From: JAYRSJ01 sp041920215
GTDB taxonomy: Bacteria; Pseudomonadota; Gammaproteobacteria; Burkholderiales; Burkholderiaceae_C
Assembly: GCA_041920215.1 (NCBI GenBank)
Contig: JAYRSJ010000027.1
Location: 1 to 56,601 of the forward strand
Direction of reading: 5' to 3'
Length of the DNA stretch: 56,601 nt
Position 1 is the stretch's first letter; each line of letters begins with the position of its first letter. Shown piece by piece: positions 1 to 8,020 of the stretch. The notes beneath the pieces are model-generated. The model worked only from the letters and a program-made list of their open reading frames with translations, did not search any database and was not told the origin of the DNA. The translations under genes were made by a program, and so were the position numbers.

Positions 1-242
1 ACCGTATCCACCTGATCAACCCGCGTGACCTGGTGCCCGAGTCGAACATGCCGGCCTATCCCTGGCTTGCCAAGGCCATGGTCAACCCCGACGAGATGGC
101 CCCCAAGCTGAAGGCGCTGCGCATCGTCGGCGTGCCCTATACCGATGCCGATGTGGCCGGTGCTGCCGAGGCGGTCAAGGGCAAGACCGAGATGGAAGCC
201 GTGATCGCCTATCTGCAGGTGCTCGGCACCGCGGTCAAGTAA
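1..242 (+). CDS. ccoO: cbb3-type cytochrome c oxidase, mono-heme subunit II, 3' end
   Basis: The first 79 codons visible (frame begins at base 3, TAA at 240-242) encode the C-terminal end of CcoO/FixO, the membrane-anchored mono-heme cytochrome c subunit of the high-affinity cbb3 oxidase. The visible part reads through a NPRDLVPESNMPAYPWL segment, which is typical of the family and includes the methionine near the heme pocket. The heme-binding CXXCH motif and membrane anchor lie upstream, outside the window. An AAGGAGG ribosome site follows within a few bases and serves ccoQ, so ccoO and ccoQ are one transcript. The identification is firm because ccoQ, ccoP and ccoG follow in the usual order. 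Confidence 0.95.
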   Translation, partial: RIHLINPRDLVPESNMPAYPWLAKAMVNPDEMAPKLKALRIVGVPYTDADVAGAAEAVKGKTEMEAVIAYLQVLGTAVK

Positions 243-253
243 GGAGGCGCGCG

Positions 254-436
254 ATGGACGTCAACGATCTACGCTCGGGTCTGACCCTGCTGATGCTGCT
301 GATGTTCCTGGGCATCTGTGCCTGGGTCTACAGCAAGAAGCGCGACCCGCGCAGCTTTGAGGAATGTGCGGCCCTGCCGCTGCAGGACGAGGTCGAGCCC
401 GCCGCAGCGCAGCTGCCTGGAGGACGCAATGAGTGA
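254..436 (+). CDS. ccoQ: cbb3-type cytochrome c oxidase subunit 3 (CcoQ/FixQ)
   Basis: A 60-residue protein with one membrane segment (about residues 8-28) followed by a short charged tail beginning SKKRDPRSFEE. CcoQ is a non-catalytic subunit that stabilises the cbb3 oxidase, and 50-70 residues is normal. The start is fixed by AAGGAGG at 241-247. Its TGA overlaps the ccoP start by 8 nt, so the two are translationally coupled. Small size makes sequence identity weak evidence on its own; position between ccoO and ccoP settles it. Confidence 0.93.
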   Translation: MDVNDLRSGLTLLMLLMFLGICAWVYSKKRDPRSFEECAALPLQDEVEPAAAQLPGGRNE

Positions 437-1346
437 CTTTTTCTCCAATGGCTGGTCGGTCTTCGTGGCCGCCGCCACCATCATCGGTCTGCTGCTGTGC
501 CTGGTGCTGCTGATCATCGCCAGCCGCCGCAAGGTCATGGCCGGCGACAACACCACCGGCCACGTCTGGGACGAGGATCTGCGTGAGCTGAACAACCCGC
601 TGCCACGCTGGTGGATGGGCCTGTTCGTGCTGACCGTGGTCTTTGCCGGCATCTACCTGGCCCTGTATCCGGGTCTGGGTAGTGTCAAGGGCTCGCTGGG
701 CTGGAGCAGCACCGGCCAGTACCAGGCCGAGCAGGCCAAGGCCAATGCGGCGCTGAAGCAGGTCTACGCCGGCTTCGAGGCGCTGCCGGTGGCCGAGTTG
801 GCCAAGAACGAGCAGGCCATGGGCATTGGCGAGCGTCTGTTCGCTAACAACTGTGCGACCTGTCATGGCTCCGACGGCAAGGGCAGCAAGGGCTTCCCCA
901 ATCTGACCGACAGCGACTGGCTCTGGGGCGGTGCGCACGAGACCATCATGGAGACCATCGCCAAGGGACGCAACGGCGTGATGCCCCCGATGGGTGCTGC
1001 GATCGGCTCCGGCGAGGATGTGCGCAATGTGGCCAACTATGTGCTGAGCCTGTCGGGCAGCCCGCACAACTCGATCGCTGCCCAGCTGGGCAAGAGCAAG
1101 TTCGGCGCCTGCGCGGCCTGCCACGGCATGGACGGCAAGGGCAACCCGGCCCTGGGTGCGCCCAATCTCACCGACAAGGTCTGGCTGCACGGCTGGGGCG
1201 AGGAGGCGGTGGTGGCGATGATCAATGGCGGCAAGAACAATATGATGCCGGCCCATGAAGCGCGCCTGAGCCCCGAGCAGATCCGCGTGCTGGCCGCCTA
1301 TGTCTGGGGCCTGTCGAATCGCAGCACGGCGGTGGCCAGCAACTAA
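429..1346 (+). CDS. ccoP: cbb3-type cytochrome c oxidase, di-heme subunit III (CcoP/FixP)
   Basis: A 305-residue di-heme cytochrome c subunit that passes electrons from soluble cytochrome c to the catalytic subunit of the cbb3 oxidase. Two N-terminal hydrophobic segments (about residues 8-28 and 57-77) form the FixP anchor. Two periplasmic cytochrome c domains follow, with CATCH at residues 142-146 and CAACH at 228-232, each followed by a G-x-DGKG stretch typical of the family. An open frame extends upstream to 318, but ATG 429 gives the standard N-terminus (MSDFFSNGWS) and overlaps ccoQ by 8 nt. Length is normal. Confidence 0.97.
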   Translation: MSDFFSNGWSVFVAAATIIGLLLCLVLLIIASRRKVMAGDNTTGHVWDEDLRELNNPLPRWWMGLFVLTVVFAGIYLALYPGLGSVKGSLGWSSTGQYQAEQAKANAALKQVYAGFEALPVAELAKNEQAMGIGERLFANNCATCHGSDGKGSKGFPNLTDSDWLWGGAHETIMETIAKGRNGVMPPMGAAIGSGEDVRNVANYVLSLSGSPHNSIAAQLGKSKFGACAACHGMDGKGNPALGAPNLTDKVWLHGWGEEAVVAMINGGKNNMMPAHEARLSPEQIRVLAAYVWGLSNRSTAVASN

Positions 1347-1354
1347 GGGCCTGG

Positions 1355-2815
1355 ATGAGCGGCAGCAGTTCTCCCCAGCCAGCCAGCGCCTCTCCCGCGG
1401 CCGCCGATGACGCGGCCGTCGAGATGGTGTCGCTGTACCAGGCACAGAAGAAGATCTATGCGCGTGCGGTCAGCGGCGTCTTCGCCAGCTGGCGCTGGGC
1501 CCTGGTCTGGCTGACCCAGCTGCTGTTCTACGGCCTGCCCTGGCTGGACTGGGGCAGCCGCCAGGCGGTGCTGTTCGATCTCGGCTCGCGGCGCTTCTAC
1601 ATCTTCGGCCTGGTGCTCTATCCGCAGGACTTCATCTATCTGACGGCCCTGCTGCTGATCTCGGCCTATGCGCTGTTCCTGTTCACCGCGGTGGCCGGCC
1701 GCCTGTGGTGCGGCTATGCCTGCCCGCAGACGGTCTATACCGAGATCTTCATGTGGATAGAGCGCAAGTTCGAAGGCGACCGCGGCGCACGCATGAAGTT
1801 GGACGCTGGGCCATGGAACGGCGAGAAGCTGCTGCGCAAGGGTGGTAAGCAGGCGAGCTGGATCCTGCTGGCCCTATGGACCGGTTTCAGCTTCGTCGGC
1901 TATTTCACCCCGATCAAGCTGCTGGGTCAGGAGGTGCTGGCGCTCGCCCTGGGGCCCTGGGAGCTGTTCTGGATCCTGTTCTACGGCTTTGCCACCTATG
2001 GCTTCGCCGGCCATATGCGCGAGCAGGTCTGCAAATACATGTGTCCTTATGCGCGCTTCCAGAGCGCCATGTTCGACAAGGACACGCTGATCATCAGCTA
2101 TGACGCCGAGCGCGGCGAGCCGCGCGGTTCGCGCAGCAAGAAGGCCGACCCCAAGGCCTTGGGCCTGGGCTCCTGCATCGACTGCCAACTGTGCGTCCAT
2201 GTCTGCCCCACCGGCATCGACATCCGCAAGGGCTTGCAGTACGAGTGCATCGGTTGCGCAGCCTGCATCGATGTCTGCGATGGCGTGATGGACAAGATGG
2301 GCTATTCGCGCGGCCTGATCCGCTACGACACCCAAAACGGACTGTCCCAGCACCTGAGTCGCAGCCAGCTGCTGCGGCGCATGTTCCGGCCACGGGTGCT
2401 GGTCTATTCCGGCATTCTTTTGATCGTCTGCGGTGCGTTGTTCGCGAGTCTGATGCTGCGCACGCCCTTCAAGGCGGACGTGGTGCGCGACCGCGCCTCG
2501 CTGGCGCGTCTGGTAGACGACGGTTATATCGAGAATGTCTACCGCCTGCAGGTGATGAATGCCACCGAGCAGGTGCAACGCTTCCATATCGAGGCCGCCG
2601 GCTTGCCCGGCCTGGTGCTGACCCAGCCGGTGGCGATGACGGTAGGGCCGGCCGAAGCCCGCTGGGTATCGGTGGCGCTGCGGGTGCCGCCGCAGACTGC
2701 ACAATCGGCTGGTAACGGTGCCCATGAGATTGCCTTCACCATCGTCCGCGAAGCCAGCGACGGGCAGGCAGCTTGGAGCCTGCAGGAAAAATCAACCTTT
2801 GTCGTGCCGCGCTGA
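1355..2815 (+). CDS. ccoG: cytochrome c oxidase accessory protein CcoG (FixG/RdxA)
   Basis: A 486-residue membrane iron-sulfur protein of the CcoG/FixG/RdxA family, which acts in copper delivery and assembly of the cbb3 oxidase (proposed cupric reductase). Several membrane segments lie in the first half. A CGYACPQ motif near residue 124 is characteristic of the family. Two ferredoxin-type [4Fe-4S] motifs follow, with cysteines at 274, 277, 280, 284 and 298, 301, 304, 308. A further membrane segment lies around residue 350, and then a periplasmic Ig-like FixG C-terminal domain. It starts 9 nt after ccoP ends, in the normal ccoNOQP-ccoGHIS order. The copper ATPase CcoI and CcoS are not in the window. 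Confidence 0.96.
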   Translation: MSGSSSPQPASASPAAADDAAVEMVSLYQAQKKIYARAVSGVFASWRWALVWLTQLLFYGLPWLDWGSRQAVLFDLGSRRFYIFGLVLYPQDFIYLTALLLISAYALFLFTAVAGRLWCGYACPQTVYTEIFMWIERKFEGDRGARMKLDAGPWNGEKLLRKGGKQASWILLALWTGFSFVGYFTPIKLLGQEVLALALGPWELFWILFYGFATYGFAGHMREQVCKYMCPYARFQSAMFDKDTLIISYDAERGEPRGSRSKKADPKALGLGSCIDCQLCVHVCPTGIDIRKGLQYECIGCAACIDVCDGVMDKMGYSRGLIRYDTQNGLSQHLSRSQLLRRMFRPRVLVYSGILLIVCGALFASLMLRTPFKADVVRDRASLARLVDDGYIENVYRLQVMNATEQVQRFHIEAAGLPGLVLTQPVAMTVGPAEARWVSVALRVPPQTAQSAGNGAHEIAFTIVREASDGQAAWSLQEKSTFVVPR

Positions 2816-2844
2816 GCGGCATGCACAGCGATACGGAGTCCGCG

Positions 2845-3099
2845 ATGAGCAAGACGAACACCGAAGGCCCGAACACAACCCCCACGCAAGCCTGGTGGCG
2901 CGAGCACACCATGTGGCTGGTGGTGGGCGGGCCCAGTGTGGTGGTGGTGGCCAGTTTCATCACGCTGGCGCTGGCGCTCAGCCATCCGGATCCGGTGCTG
3001 GACACCTCGGCGCGCGCCGAGGCTGACGGGGCGGGGAAGACCACGGCTCTGCAACCGGCGCAGAAGGCGCGCAACCATGCAGCGACCGGGGGCCAGTGA
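2845..3099 (+). CDS. ccoH: FixH-like cbb3 oxidase assembly protein (short form)
   Basis: An 84-residue protein with a polar N-terminus, one membrane segment (about residues 20-43) and a conserved-looking ALSHPDPVLD motif straight after it, as in short FixH proteins of Burkholderiales. FixH/CcoH acts in late assembly of the cbb3 oxidase. In-frame ATGs exist at 2821 and 2845; I chose 2845 because GGAG lies 8 nt before it while 2821 has no such site. The usual FixH periplasmic domain is reduced to a short polar tail. Assignment rests on the membrane segment, the HPDPV motif and its place after ccoG. Confidence 0.75.
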   Translation: MSKTNTEGPNTTPTQAWWREHTMWLVVGGPSVVVVASFITLALALSHPDPVLDTSARAEADGAGKTTALQPAQKARNHAATGGQ

Positions 3100-3404
3100 T
3101 GGCCGAGGAGTCACAGCGGTCTGAGCAGCGCCTGCAGAGCCTGTCGGAATCGCAGACCACGTCGGCACGGCGGCGTCGGCTTATGGCGGTGCTATGGCCG
3201 GGCTTCCTGCTGGCCTGTGTGCTGGAGTTGCTGGTGTTCGCGATGGCCGATCCGGCTCAGCTGAGCTGGCCCGGTGGCGAACATCTGCCGCTGTCTGCCG
3301 ATGCTGTTTACTCGCTGGCCTTCGTGGTCTTCTGGCTGCTGGCTTGCGCCGGCTGCTGGATGGCGATCAAGCTGGCGACCGAGCCACCACCCGAGGCGGT
3401 CTGA
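3099..3404 (+). CDS. small two-helix membrane protein, function unknown
   Basis: A 101-residue protein whose ATG shares one base with the TGA of the FixH-like gene (TGATG), so it ends the cco transcript. The first 30 residues are polar and basic, ending in ARRRR. Two membrane segments follow (about 31-50 and 69-91), linked by a short loop rich in proline and glycine, with a short acidic C-terminus. I do not recognise a named family. Its place at the end of the oxidase assembly genes suggests an accessory or assembly role, but nothing in the protein shows this directly. A bidirectional terminator follows. Confidence 0.7.
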   Translation: MAEESQRSEQRLQSLSESQTTSARRRRLMAVLWPGFLLACVLELLVFAMADPAQLSWPGGEHLPLSADAVYSLAFVVFWLLACAGCWMAIKLATEPPPEAV

Positions 3405-3430
3405 GCCCTGTCAGTCGGCGCACATGCAAG

Positions 3431-3463
3431 AAAAAGCCGGCTCACAAGCCGGTTTTCATTTTG
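3431..3463. terminator. bidirectional rho-independent terminator between cco operon and fnr
   Basis: CCGGCT (3437-3442), loop CACA, AGCCGG (3447-3452). An A-run precedes and TTTTCATTTT follows, so the stem has a T-tract on either strand. It separates the plus-strand cco operon from the convergent end of fnr. Confidence 0.8.
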
Positions 3464-3482
3464 GATAGCTGCTGGGCCCGAA

Positions 3483-4301
3483 TCAGCAGGGGCTGCTGCT
3501 GTTGACCAGGCGCTGCAGGCCGGCTTGGTCAATGATCTGGATCTGGCGTTGCTTGACTTCCAGCAGACCTTCCTCCTGGAACTTGGAGAAGGTGCGGCTG
3601 ACGGTCTCCAGCTTCAGGCCCAGATAGCTGCCGATCTCCTCGCGGGTCATGCGAAGCACCAGGCTGGAGGCTGAAAAGCCGCGCGCCTGCAGGCGTTGGG
3701 TCAGGTTCAGCAGGAAGGCGGCCAGGCGCTCTTCGGCACGCATGCTGCCCAGAAGCAGCATCACACCGTGGTCGCGCACGATCTCGCGGCTCATGATCTT
3801 GTGGAACTGGTGCTGGAGGTCGGTGAACTCGCGCGACAGCTCCTCGAGCTGGCTGTAGGGAATCACGCAGACCTGCGAGTCTTCCAGCGCTACCGCGTCA
3901 CAGCTGTGCCGATCATTGCTGATGCCATCCAGCCCAAGCAGCTCGCCGGCCATCTGGAAACCGGTCACCTGATCGCGGCCGTCCTCGGAAGAGACGCAGG
4001 TCTTGAAGAAGCCGGTGCGCACAGCGTACAGCGACTGGAAGCTGTCGCCGGTACGAAACAGGGTATCGCCCCGCGCCACGGTGCGGCGGGTGGCGACCAG
4101 CTCGTCCAGCTGATCGAGATCACCTTTGGACAGACCCACGGGCAGGCACAGTTCGCGCAGATTGCAGCTGGAACAGGCGACCTTGAAGGGCTCGATCTTG
4201 ATCGGGGTGCTGGTACTCATGACGCGCATTATGGTCTGGCCCGAGCAGCTATTGCCGTTGAGCGCGTTGGCTGTGGGGGTGACGGTGGCGGATATGGTCA
4301 T
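3483..4301 (-). CDS. fnr: oxygen-sensing CRP/FNR-family regulator Fnr
   Basis: A global anaerobic/microaerobic activator with an oxygen-labile [4Fe-4S] cluster. Ligand cysteines are at residues 43, 46 and 52 (CX2CX5C) and 145 (SQVC). The 93-residue gap from the third to the fourth cysteine equals that of E. coli FNR. The cyclic-nucleotide-type beta-barrel, dimer helix and a C-terminal winged helix-turn-helix (ExxSxxLGLKLETVSRTF) follow. Start choice is open. ATG 4301 has GAGGA six bases upstream and gives 272 residues; ATG 4220 gives the usual 245 residues (MSTSTPIKIE) but no clear ribosome site. The gene faces the cco operon and is divergent from hemN; an FNR box lies just upstream, which suggests autoregulation. 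Confidence 0.93.
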   Translation of the reverse strand: MTISATVTPTANALNGNSCSGQTIMRVMSTSTPIKIEPFKVACSSCNLRELCLPVGLSKGDLDQLDELVATRRTVARGDTLFRTGDSFQSLYAVRTGFFKTCVSSEDGRDQVTGFQMAGELLGLDGISNDRHSCDAVALEDSQVCVIPYSQLEELSREFTDLQHQFHKIMSREIVRDHGVMLLLGSMRAEERLAAFLLNLTQRLQARGFSASSLVLRMTREEIGSYLGLKLETVSRTFSKFQEEGLLEVKQRQIQIIDQAGLQRLVNSSSPC

Positions 4302-4351
4302 GATGTTCCTCAAGATGGACCGCATTGTTGTGCGGGCAAAGCCGAGCATGA

Positions 4352-4365
4352 TTGATGCAGGTCAA
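4352..4365. promoter_or_regulatory. FNR box between fnr and hemN
   Basis: TTGATGCAGGTCAA matches the FNR consensus TTGAT-N4-ATCAA at nine of ten defined positions, and is extended to a 16-base palindrome by flanking A and T. It sits about 50 bp upstream of the fnr ATG at 4301 and 35-42 bp upstream of the hemN ATG, so it can serve both divergent genes. Confidence 0.75.
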
Positions 4366-4399
4366 TCGCTTTGCGGGCCGGCTTGGCAATATGCCAGCC

Positions 4400-5809
4400 A
4401 TGGCAAAAAGCATCTCCGACACCCTGCCCGGCATTGACGAGTCCATGCTGCGACGTTTCGACGTTGCCGGCCCGCGTTACACGTCCTACCCGACGGCCGA
4501 CCGCTTCGTTGAGGCCTTCACCGTTGATCAGTATGTGCAGGCCCTGCGGCAGCGCGCGGCAGGCTCGATGGTGGGTGGCGCCACGCCGCTGTCCGTCTAC
4601 GTGCACATTCCCTTCTGCGAGTCGGTCTGCTACTACTGCGCCTGCAACAAGGTCATCACCAAGCACCATGAGCGTGCGACCGAGTATCTGGACGCGCTGA
4701 AGGTCGAGATGGAGCTGACCCGCGACTATCTGGGGCGTGCCGAGCCGGTCTCGCAGTTGCATCTGGGTGGTGGGTCGCCGACCTTTCTCAGCGATGCCGA
4801 GCTGAGCCGTCTGATGCAGGACCTGCGCGAACATTTCCGCATCGCTGCTGGCGCCGAAGTCTCGGTGGAAGTCGATCCGCGCACCGTCAGCCGCGAGCGC
4901 CTGGTCCATCTGCGCAATCTGGGTTTCAATCGCCTGAGCTTTGGTGTGCAGGACTTCGACCCCGATGTGCAAAAAGCGGTGCACCGCATCCAGAGCCTGG
5001 AAAGCGTGGCGGCGTTGATGGAACAGGCCCGCGAGCTGGGCTTCGAGTCCACCAATGTTGATCTGATCTACGGTCTGCCCAAGCAGACGCCTGAGTCCTT
5101 TGCCCGCACCATCGCGCAGGTGGCCGCTTTGCGGCCGGATCGCATTGCACTCTACGGCTATGCGCATCTGCCGCAGCGCTTCAAGCCGCAGCGCCGCATC
5201 GATGCCGAGCAATTGCCGGTGGCGGCCGACAAGCTGCATATGCTGTCGGGTGCGATCAGCGGCTTCCTGGGCCATGGCTACAGCTATATCGGCATGGACC
5301 ATTTCGCGCTGCCGACCGATTCGCTGGCGGTGGCCAAGCGTCAGGGCCGGCTGCATCGCAACTTCCAGGGCTATAGCACGCACGCCGACTGCGATCTGAT
5401 CGGGCTGGGCGTGTCGTCGATAGGCCGGGTGGGCGCGACCTATAGCCAGAACGCCAAGACCTTGCCAGAGTACTACGACGCGTTGCGCCAGCGGCAGCTG
5501 CCGATACAGCGTGGACTGGCGCTGAGCCGCGACGATCTGCTGCGCCGGGCCATGATCATGGCGCTGATGTGTCAGGGCCGGGTGGAGTTCGAGTCCATCG
5601 AACTGGCGCATCTGATCAAGGTGACCGACTACTTCAAGGCCGAGCTGGAACAGCTGCGCAGCCTGGAGGCTTCAGGCCTGGTGGAGCTGCGTCCCGACTC
5701 GATCGAGGTCACCGCGCTGGGCTGGTACTTCGTGCGCGCTGTGGCCATGGTGTTTGATCGCTACCTGCAGGCCGACCGCACGCGCGAGAAGTTTTCGCGC
5801 ATCATCTAG
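4400..5809 (+). CDS. hemN: oxygen-independent coproporphyrinogen III oxidase (radical SAM)
   Basis: Converts coproporphyrinogen III to protoporphyrinogen IX without oxygen, for heme synthesis under low oxygen. The 469-residue protein has the radical-SAM cluster motif at residues 73, 77 and 80, with the HemN-specific fourth cysteine at 82 (CESVCYYCAC), a GGGSPTFL motif, and the C-terminal HemN domain. The N-terminal GPRYTSYPTA stretch is characteristic of true HemN rather than HemW. ATG 4400 is preferred to ATG 4391; an in-frame ATG at 4355 is inside the FNR box and is excluded. Heme made here would supply the cbb3 oxidase. Confidence 0.96.
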   Translation: MAKSISDTLPGIDESMLRRFDVAGPRYTSYPTADRFVEAFTVDQYVQALRQRAAGSMVGGATPLSVYVHIPFCESVCYYCACNKVITKHHERATEYLDALKVEMELTRDYLGRAEPVSQLHLGGGSPTFLSDAELSRLMQDLREHFRIAAGAEVSVEVDPRTVSRERLVHLRNLGFNRLSFGVQDFDPDVQKAVHRIQSLESVAALMEQARELGFESTNVDLIYGLPKQTPESFARTIAQVAALRPDRIALYGYAHLPQRFKPQRRIDAEQLPVAADKLHMLSGAISGFLGHGYSYIGMDHFALPTDSLAVAKRQGRLHRNFQGYSTHADCDLIGLGVSSIGRVGATYSQNAKTLPEYYDALRQRQLPIQRGLALSRDDLLRRAMIMALMCQGRVEFESIELAHLIKVTDYFKAELEQLRSLEASGLVELRPDSIEVTALGWYFVRAVAMVFDRYLQADRTREKFSRII

Positions 5810-5811
5810 CC

Positions 5812-6522
5812 ATGGATCTCGCCCTCGCGGGTTCGGCCCTGCTGATGGGCTTGGCCGGCGCTCCCCACTGCACCGCCATGTGCGGCGCTGCCTGCGCCGC
5901 CGTCACCGGCCGCTCCAGGGCCGCCCAGTGGCGTTTCCATCTGGCACGCCTGCTCAGCTACGCGGCTGGCGGCGCCGTGCTGGCGGCCAGTGTGAGCTGG
6001 ATGGCCCAGCTGGGGCAGGCCAGCGGCCTGCTGCGGCCTTTCTGGGTGATGCTGCATCTGGCGGCGCTGGGCCTGGGACTGTTTCTGCTCTGGTGCGGTC
6101 GTCAGCCGGCCTGGCTGGAGAGCCTGGGCCAGCAGCTGTCACGCTCCGCCACCGTCCATGCGCAAGCCCCGCTGGCTGGTCTGGCCGGCGGTGGGACGGT
6201 GATCGCGCAGCCCTCGCGTCGGCCGCGCGCTGCCTGGCTGGGGTTGGGCTGGGTATTCTGGCCCTGCGGACTGCTGCAGTCGGCCCTGATGGTGGCCGCA
6301 CTGGCTTCGGGGCCGGTGCAGGGCGCTGCAGTGATGGCGGTCTTTGCGCTGGCCTCGGGGCTGGGTCTGCTGCTGGCGCCGGCCCTGCTGCGCCGGCTGG
6401 GCGCAGGGGGGGGCGAGGGCATGCGCTGGGCAGTGCGCTTGGCCGGGCTGGGCTTGGTGCTGGCTTCGGGCTGGGCCCTGAGCCACGGTCTGTGGGCGCG
6501 TATTGCTGCGCTGTGTGCCTGA
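5812..6522 (+). CDS. TauE/SafE-like (DsbD_2) membrane protein with HCxxMCG motif
   Basis: A 236-residue membrane protein with about six hydrophobic segments. It begins only 2 nt after hemN stops, so the two are co-transcribed. Near the N-terminus, GAPHCTAMCGAAC carries the HCxxMCG motif of the DsbD_2/UreH-like family, often annotated as sulfite exporter TauE/SafE-like. Members occur beside cbb3 oxidase genes and are thought to take part in metal (copper) handling or thiol redox transfer across the membrane; the exact role is not settled. The Ala/Leu/Gly-rich composition is normal for this family. Confidence 0.85.
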   Translation: MDLALAGSALLMGLAGAPHCTAMCGAACAAVTGRSRAAQWRFHLARLLSYAAGGAVLAASVSWMAQLGQASGLLRPFWVMLHLAALGLGLFLLWCGRQPAWLESLGQQLSRSATVHAQAPLAGLAGGGTVIAQPSRRPRAAWLGLGWVFWPCGLLQSALMVAALASGPVQGAAVMAVFALASGLGLLLAPALLRRLGAGGGEGMRWAVRLAGLGLVLASGWALSHGLWARIAALCA

Positions 6523-6659
6523 GCGGCTTGCACTCGGGCGCTTGATTGCTTTCATTGATCGCAGACAGGGCGGGGATATCAGTTCCCTGCAAGACTGACT
6601 GACATAAAATCTCAGGCTTTGGGCCTTACTCAGTTGCGCGACGCGCGAAAGACGACCAC

Positions 6660-7913
6660 ATGTACCAACACATCAAGGTGCCCGAGGGCGGGCAGAAGAT
6701 CACCGTCAATGCCGACTTCTCGCTGAACGTGCCTGATCAGCCGATCATTCCCTATATCGAGGGTGACGGCACCGGTTTCGACATCACCCCGGTGATGATC
6801 AAGGTGGTCGACGCCGCGGTGGCCAAGGCCTATGCCGGCAAGAAGAAGATCCACTGGATGGAGATTTACGCCGGCGAGAAGTCGACCAAGGTCTATGGCC
6901 CCGACGTCTGGCTGCCGGAGGAGACGCTCAAGGTTCTGAAAGACTATGTGGTGTCGATCAAGGGCCCTTTGACCACGCCCGTCGGTGGCGGCATCCGTTC
7001 GCTGAACGTCGCGCTGCGCCAGGAACTGGACCTCTATGTCTGCCTACGTCCGGTGCGCTATTTCAAGGGCGTTCCCTCGCCAGTGAAAGAGCCCCACAAG
7101 ACCGATATGGTGATTTTCCGCGAGAACTCGGAGGACATCTACGCCGGTATCGAGTTCGAGGCCGAGAGCGACAAGGCCAAGAAGCTGATCAAGTTCCTTC
7201 AGGAGGAGTTCGGCGTCAAGAAGATCCGCTTCCCCGAGACCTCGGGCATCGGCATCAAGCCGGTGTCGCGTGAGGGCACCGAGCGCCTGGTGCGCAAGGC
7301 CATCCAGTACGCGATCGACAATGACAAGCCCAGTGTGACCATCGTCCACAAGGGCAACATCATGAAGTACACCGAAGGCGGCTTCCGGGATTGGGCCTAT
7401 GCCTTGGCCCAGAAGGAGTTCGGCGCCGAACTGATCGACGGTGGTCCGTGGTGCAAGTTCAAGAATCCCAAGACCGGCAAGGAAATCACCGTCAAGGATT
7501 CGATCGCTGACGCCTTCCTGCAGCAGATCCTGCTGCGCCCGGCCGAGTACTCGGTGATCGCGACGCTGAACCTGAACGGCGACTATGTGTCCGACGCACT
7601 GGCCGCCCAGGTCGGCGGCATCGGCATCGCCCCGGGCGCGAATCTGAGCGACTCCGTCGCGATGTTCGAGGCCACCCATGGCACGGCGCCCAAGTATGCG
7701 GGCAAGGACTATGTGAACCCCGGTTCCGAGATTCTGTCGGCCGAGATGATGCTGCGCCATATGGGCTGGACCGAGGCTGCCGATCTGATCATCAGCTCGA
7801 TGGAGAAGTCCATCCTGTCCAAGAAGGTCACCTATGACTTCGCCCGTCTGCTGGATGGTGCAACCCAGGTGTCCTGCTCGGGCTTCGGCCAGGTCATGAT
7901 CGAGAATATGTAA
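6660..7913 (+). CDS. icd: NADP-dependent isocitrate dehydrogenase
   Basis: A 417-residue citric-acid-cycle enzyme that oxidises isocitrate to 2-oxoglutarate, close to the 416 residues of E. coli Icd and clearly of that class. Visible motifs are IPYIEGDGTG near residue 31 (nucleotide-binding region), GGGIRSLNVALRQ (substrate-binding segment with the regulatory serine), NIMKYTEGGF, and EATHGTAPKYAG near the C-terminus (adenosine-phosphate binding of the NADP-dependent form). It stands alone between short intergenic gaps; the 137-bp leader has a TAAAAT hexamer at 6605-6610 but no convincing -35. Two hairpins follow it. Confidence 0.97.
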   Translation: MYQHIKVPEGGQKITVNADFSLNVPDQPIIPYIEGDGTGFDITPVMIKVVDAAVAKAYAGKKKIHWMEIYAGEKSTKVYGPDVWLPEETLKVLKDYVVSIKGPLTTPVGGGIRSLNVALRQELDLYVCLRPVRYFKGVPSPVKEPHKTDMVIFRENSEDIYAGIEFEAESDKAKKLIKFLQEEFGVKKIRFPETSGIGIKPVSREGTERLVRKAIQYAIDNDKPSVTIVHKGNIMKYTEGGFRDWAYALAQKEFGAELIDGGPWCKFKNPKTGKEITVKDSIADAFLQQILLRPAEYSVIATLNLNGDYVSDALAAQVGGIGIAPGANLSDSVAMFEATHGTAPKYAGKDYVNPGSEILSAEMMLRHMGWTEAADLIISSMEKSILSKKVTYDFARLLDGATQVSCSGFGQVMIENM

Positions 7914-7918
7914 AGCGA

Positions 7919-7956
7919 AACAGCTCGTGTCGCGTGGTATGCGACAACGAGCTGTT
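7919..7956 (+). repeat. long stem-loop directly after icd
   Basis: Fifteen base pairs with one bulged A: AACAGCTCGT plus GTCGC on the left, loop GTGGTAT, then GCGAC-A-ACGAGCTGTT on the right. Only a short TTTT (7961-7964) follows, so it may be a 3' end-protecting structure or a weak terminator preceding the stronger one at 7971-8002. Confidence 0.7.
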
Positions 7957-7970
7957 CGGCTTTTGCATAC

Positions 7971-8002
7971 AACCCTGGTGCTCGATGAGCCCAGGGTTTT
8001 TT
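7971..8002 (+). terminator. rho-independent terminator of icd
   Basis: AACCCTGG (7971-7978) pairs with CCAGGGTT (7991-7998) around a 12-base loop and runs into a six-T tract (7997-8002). On the opposite strand the stem is not followed by T, so it acts for icd and not for the convergent cold-shock gene. Confidence 0.85.
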
Positions 8003-8020
8003 CATGTCCGGCGTGCTTGC

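Noticed and set aside
6605..6610. TAAAAT as the icd -10 box
   Set aside because: No acceptable -35 hexamer at 16-18 bases upstream; kept only as a remark.
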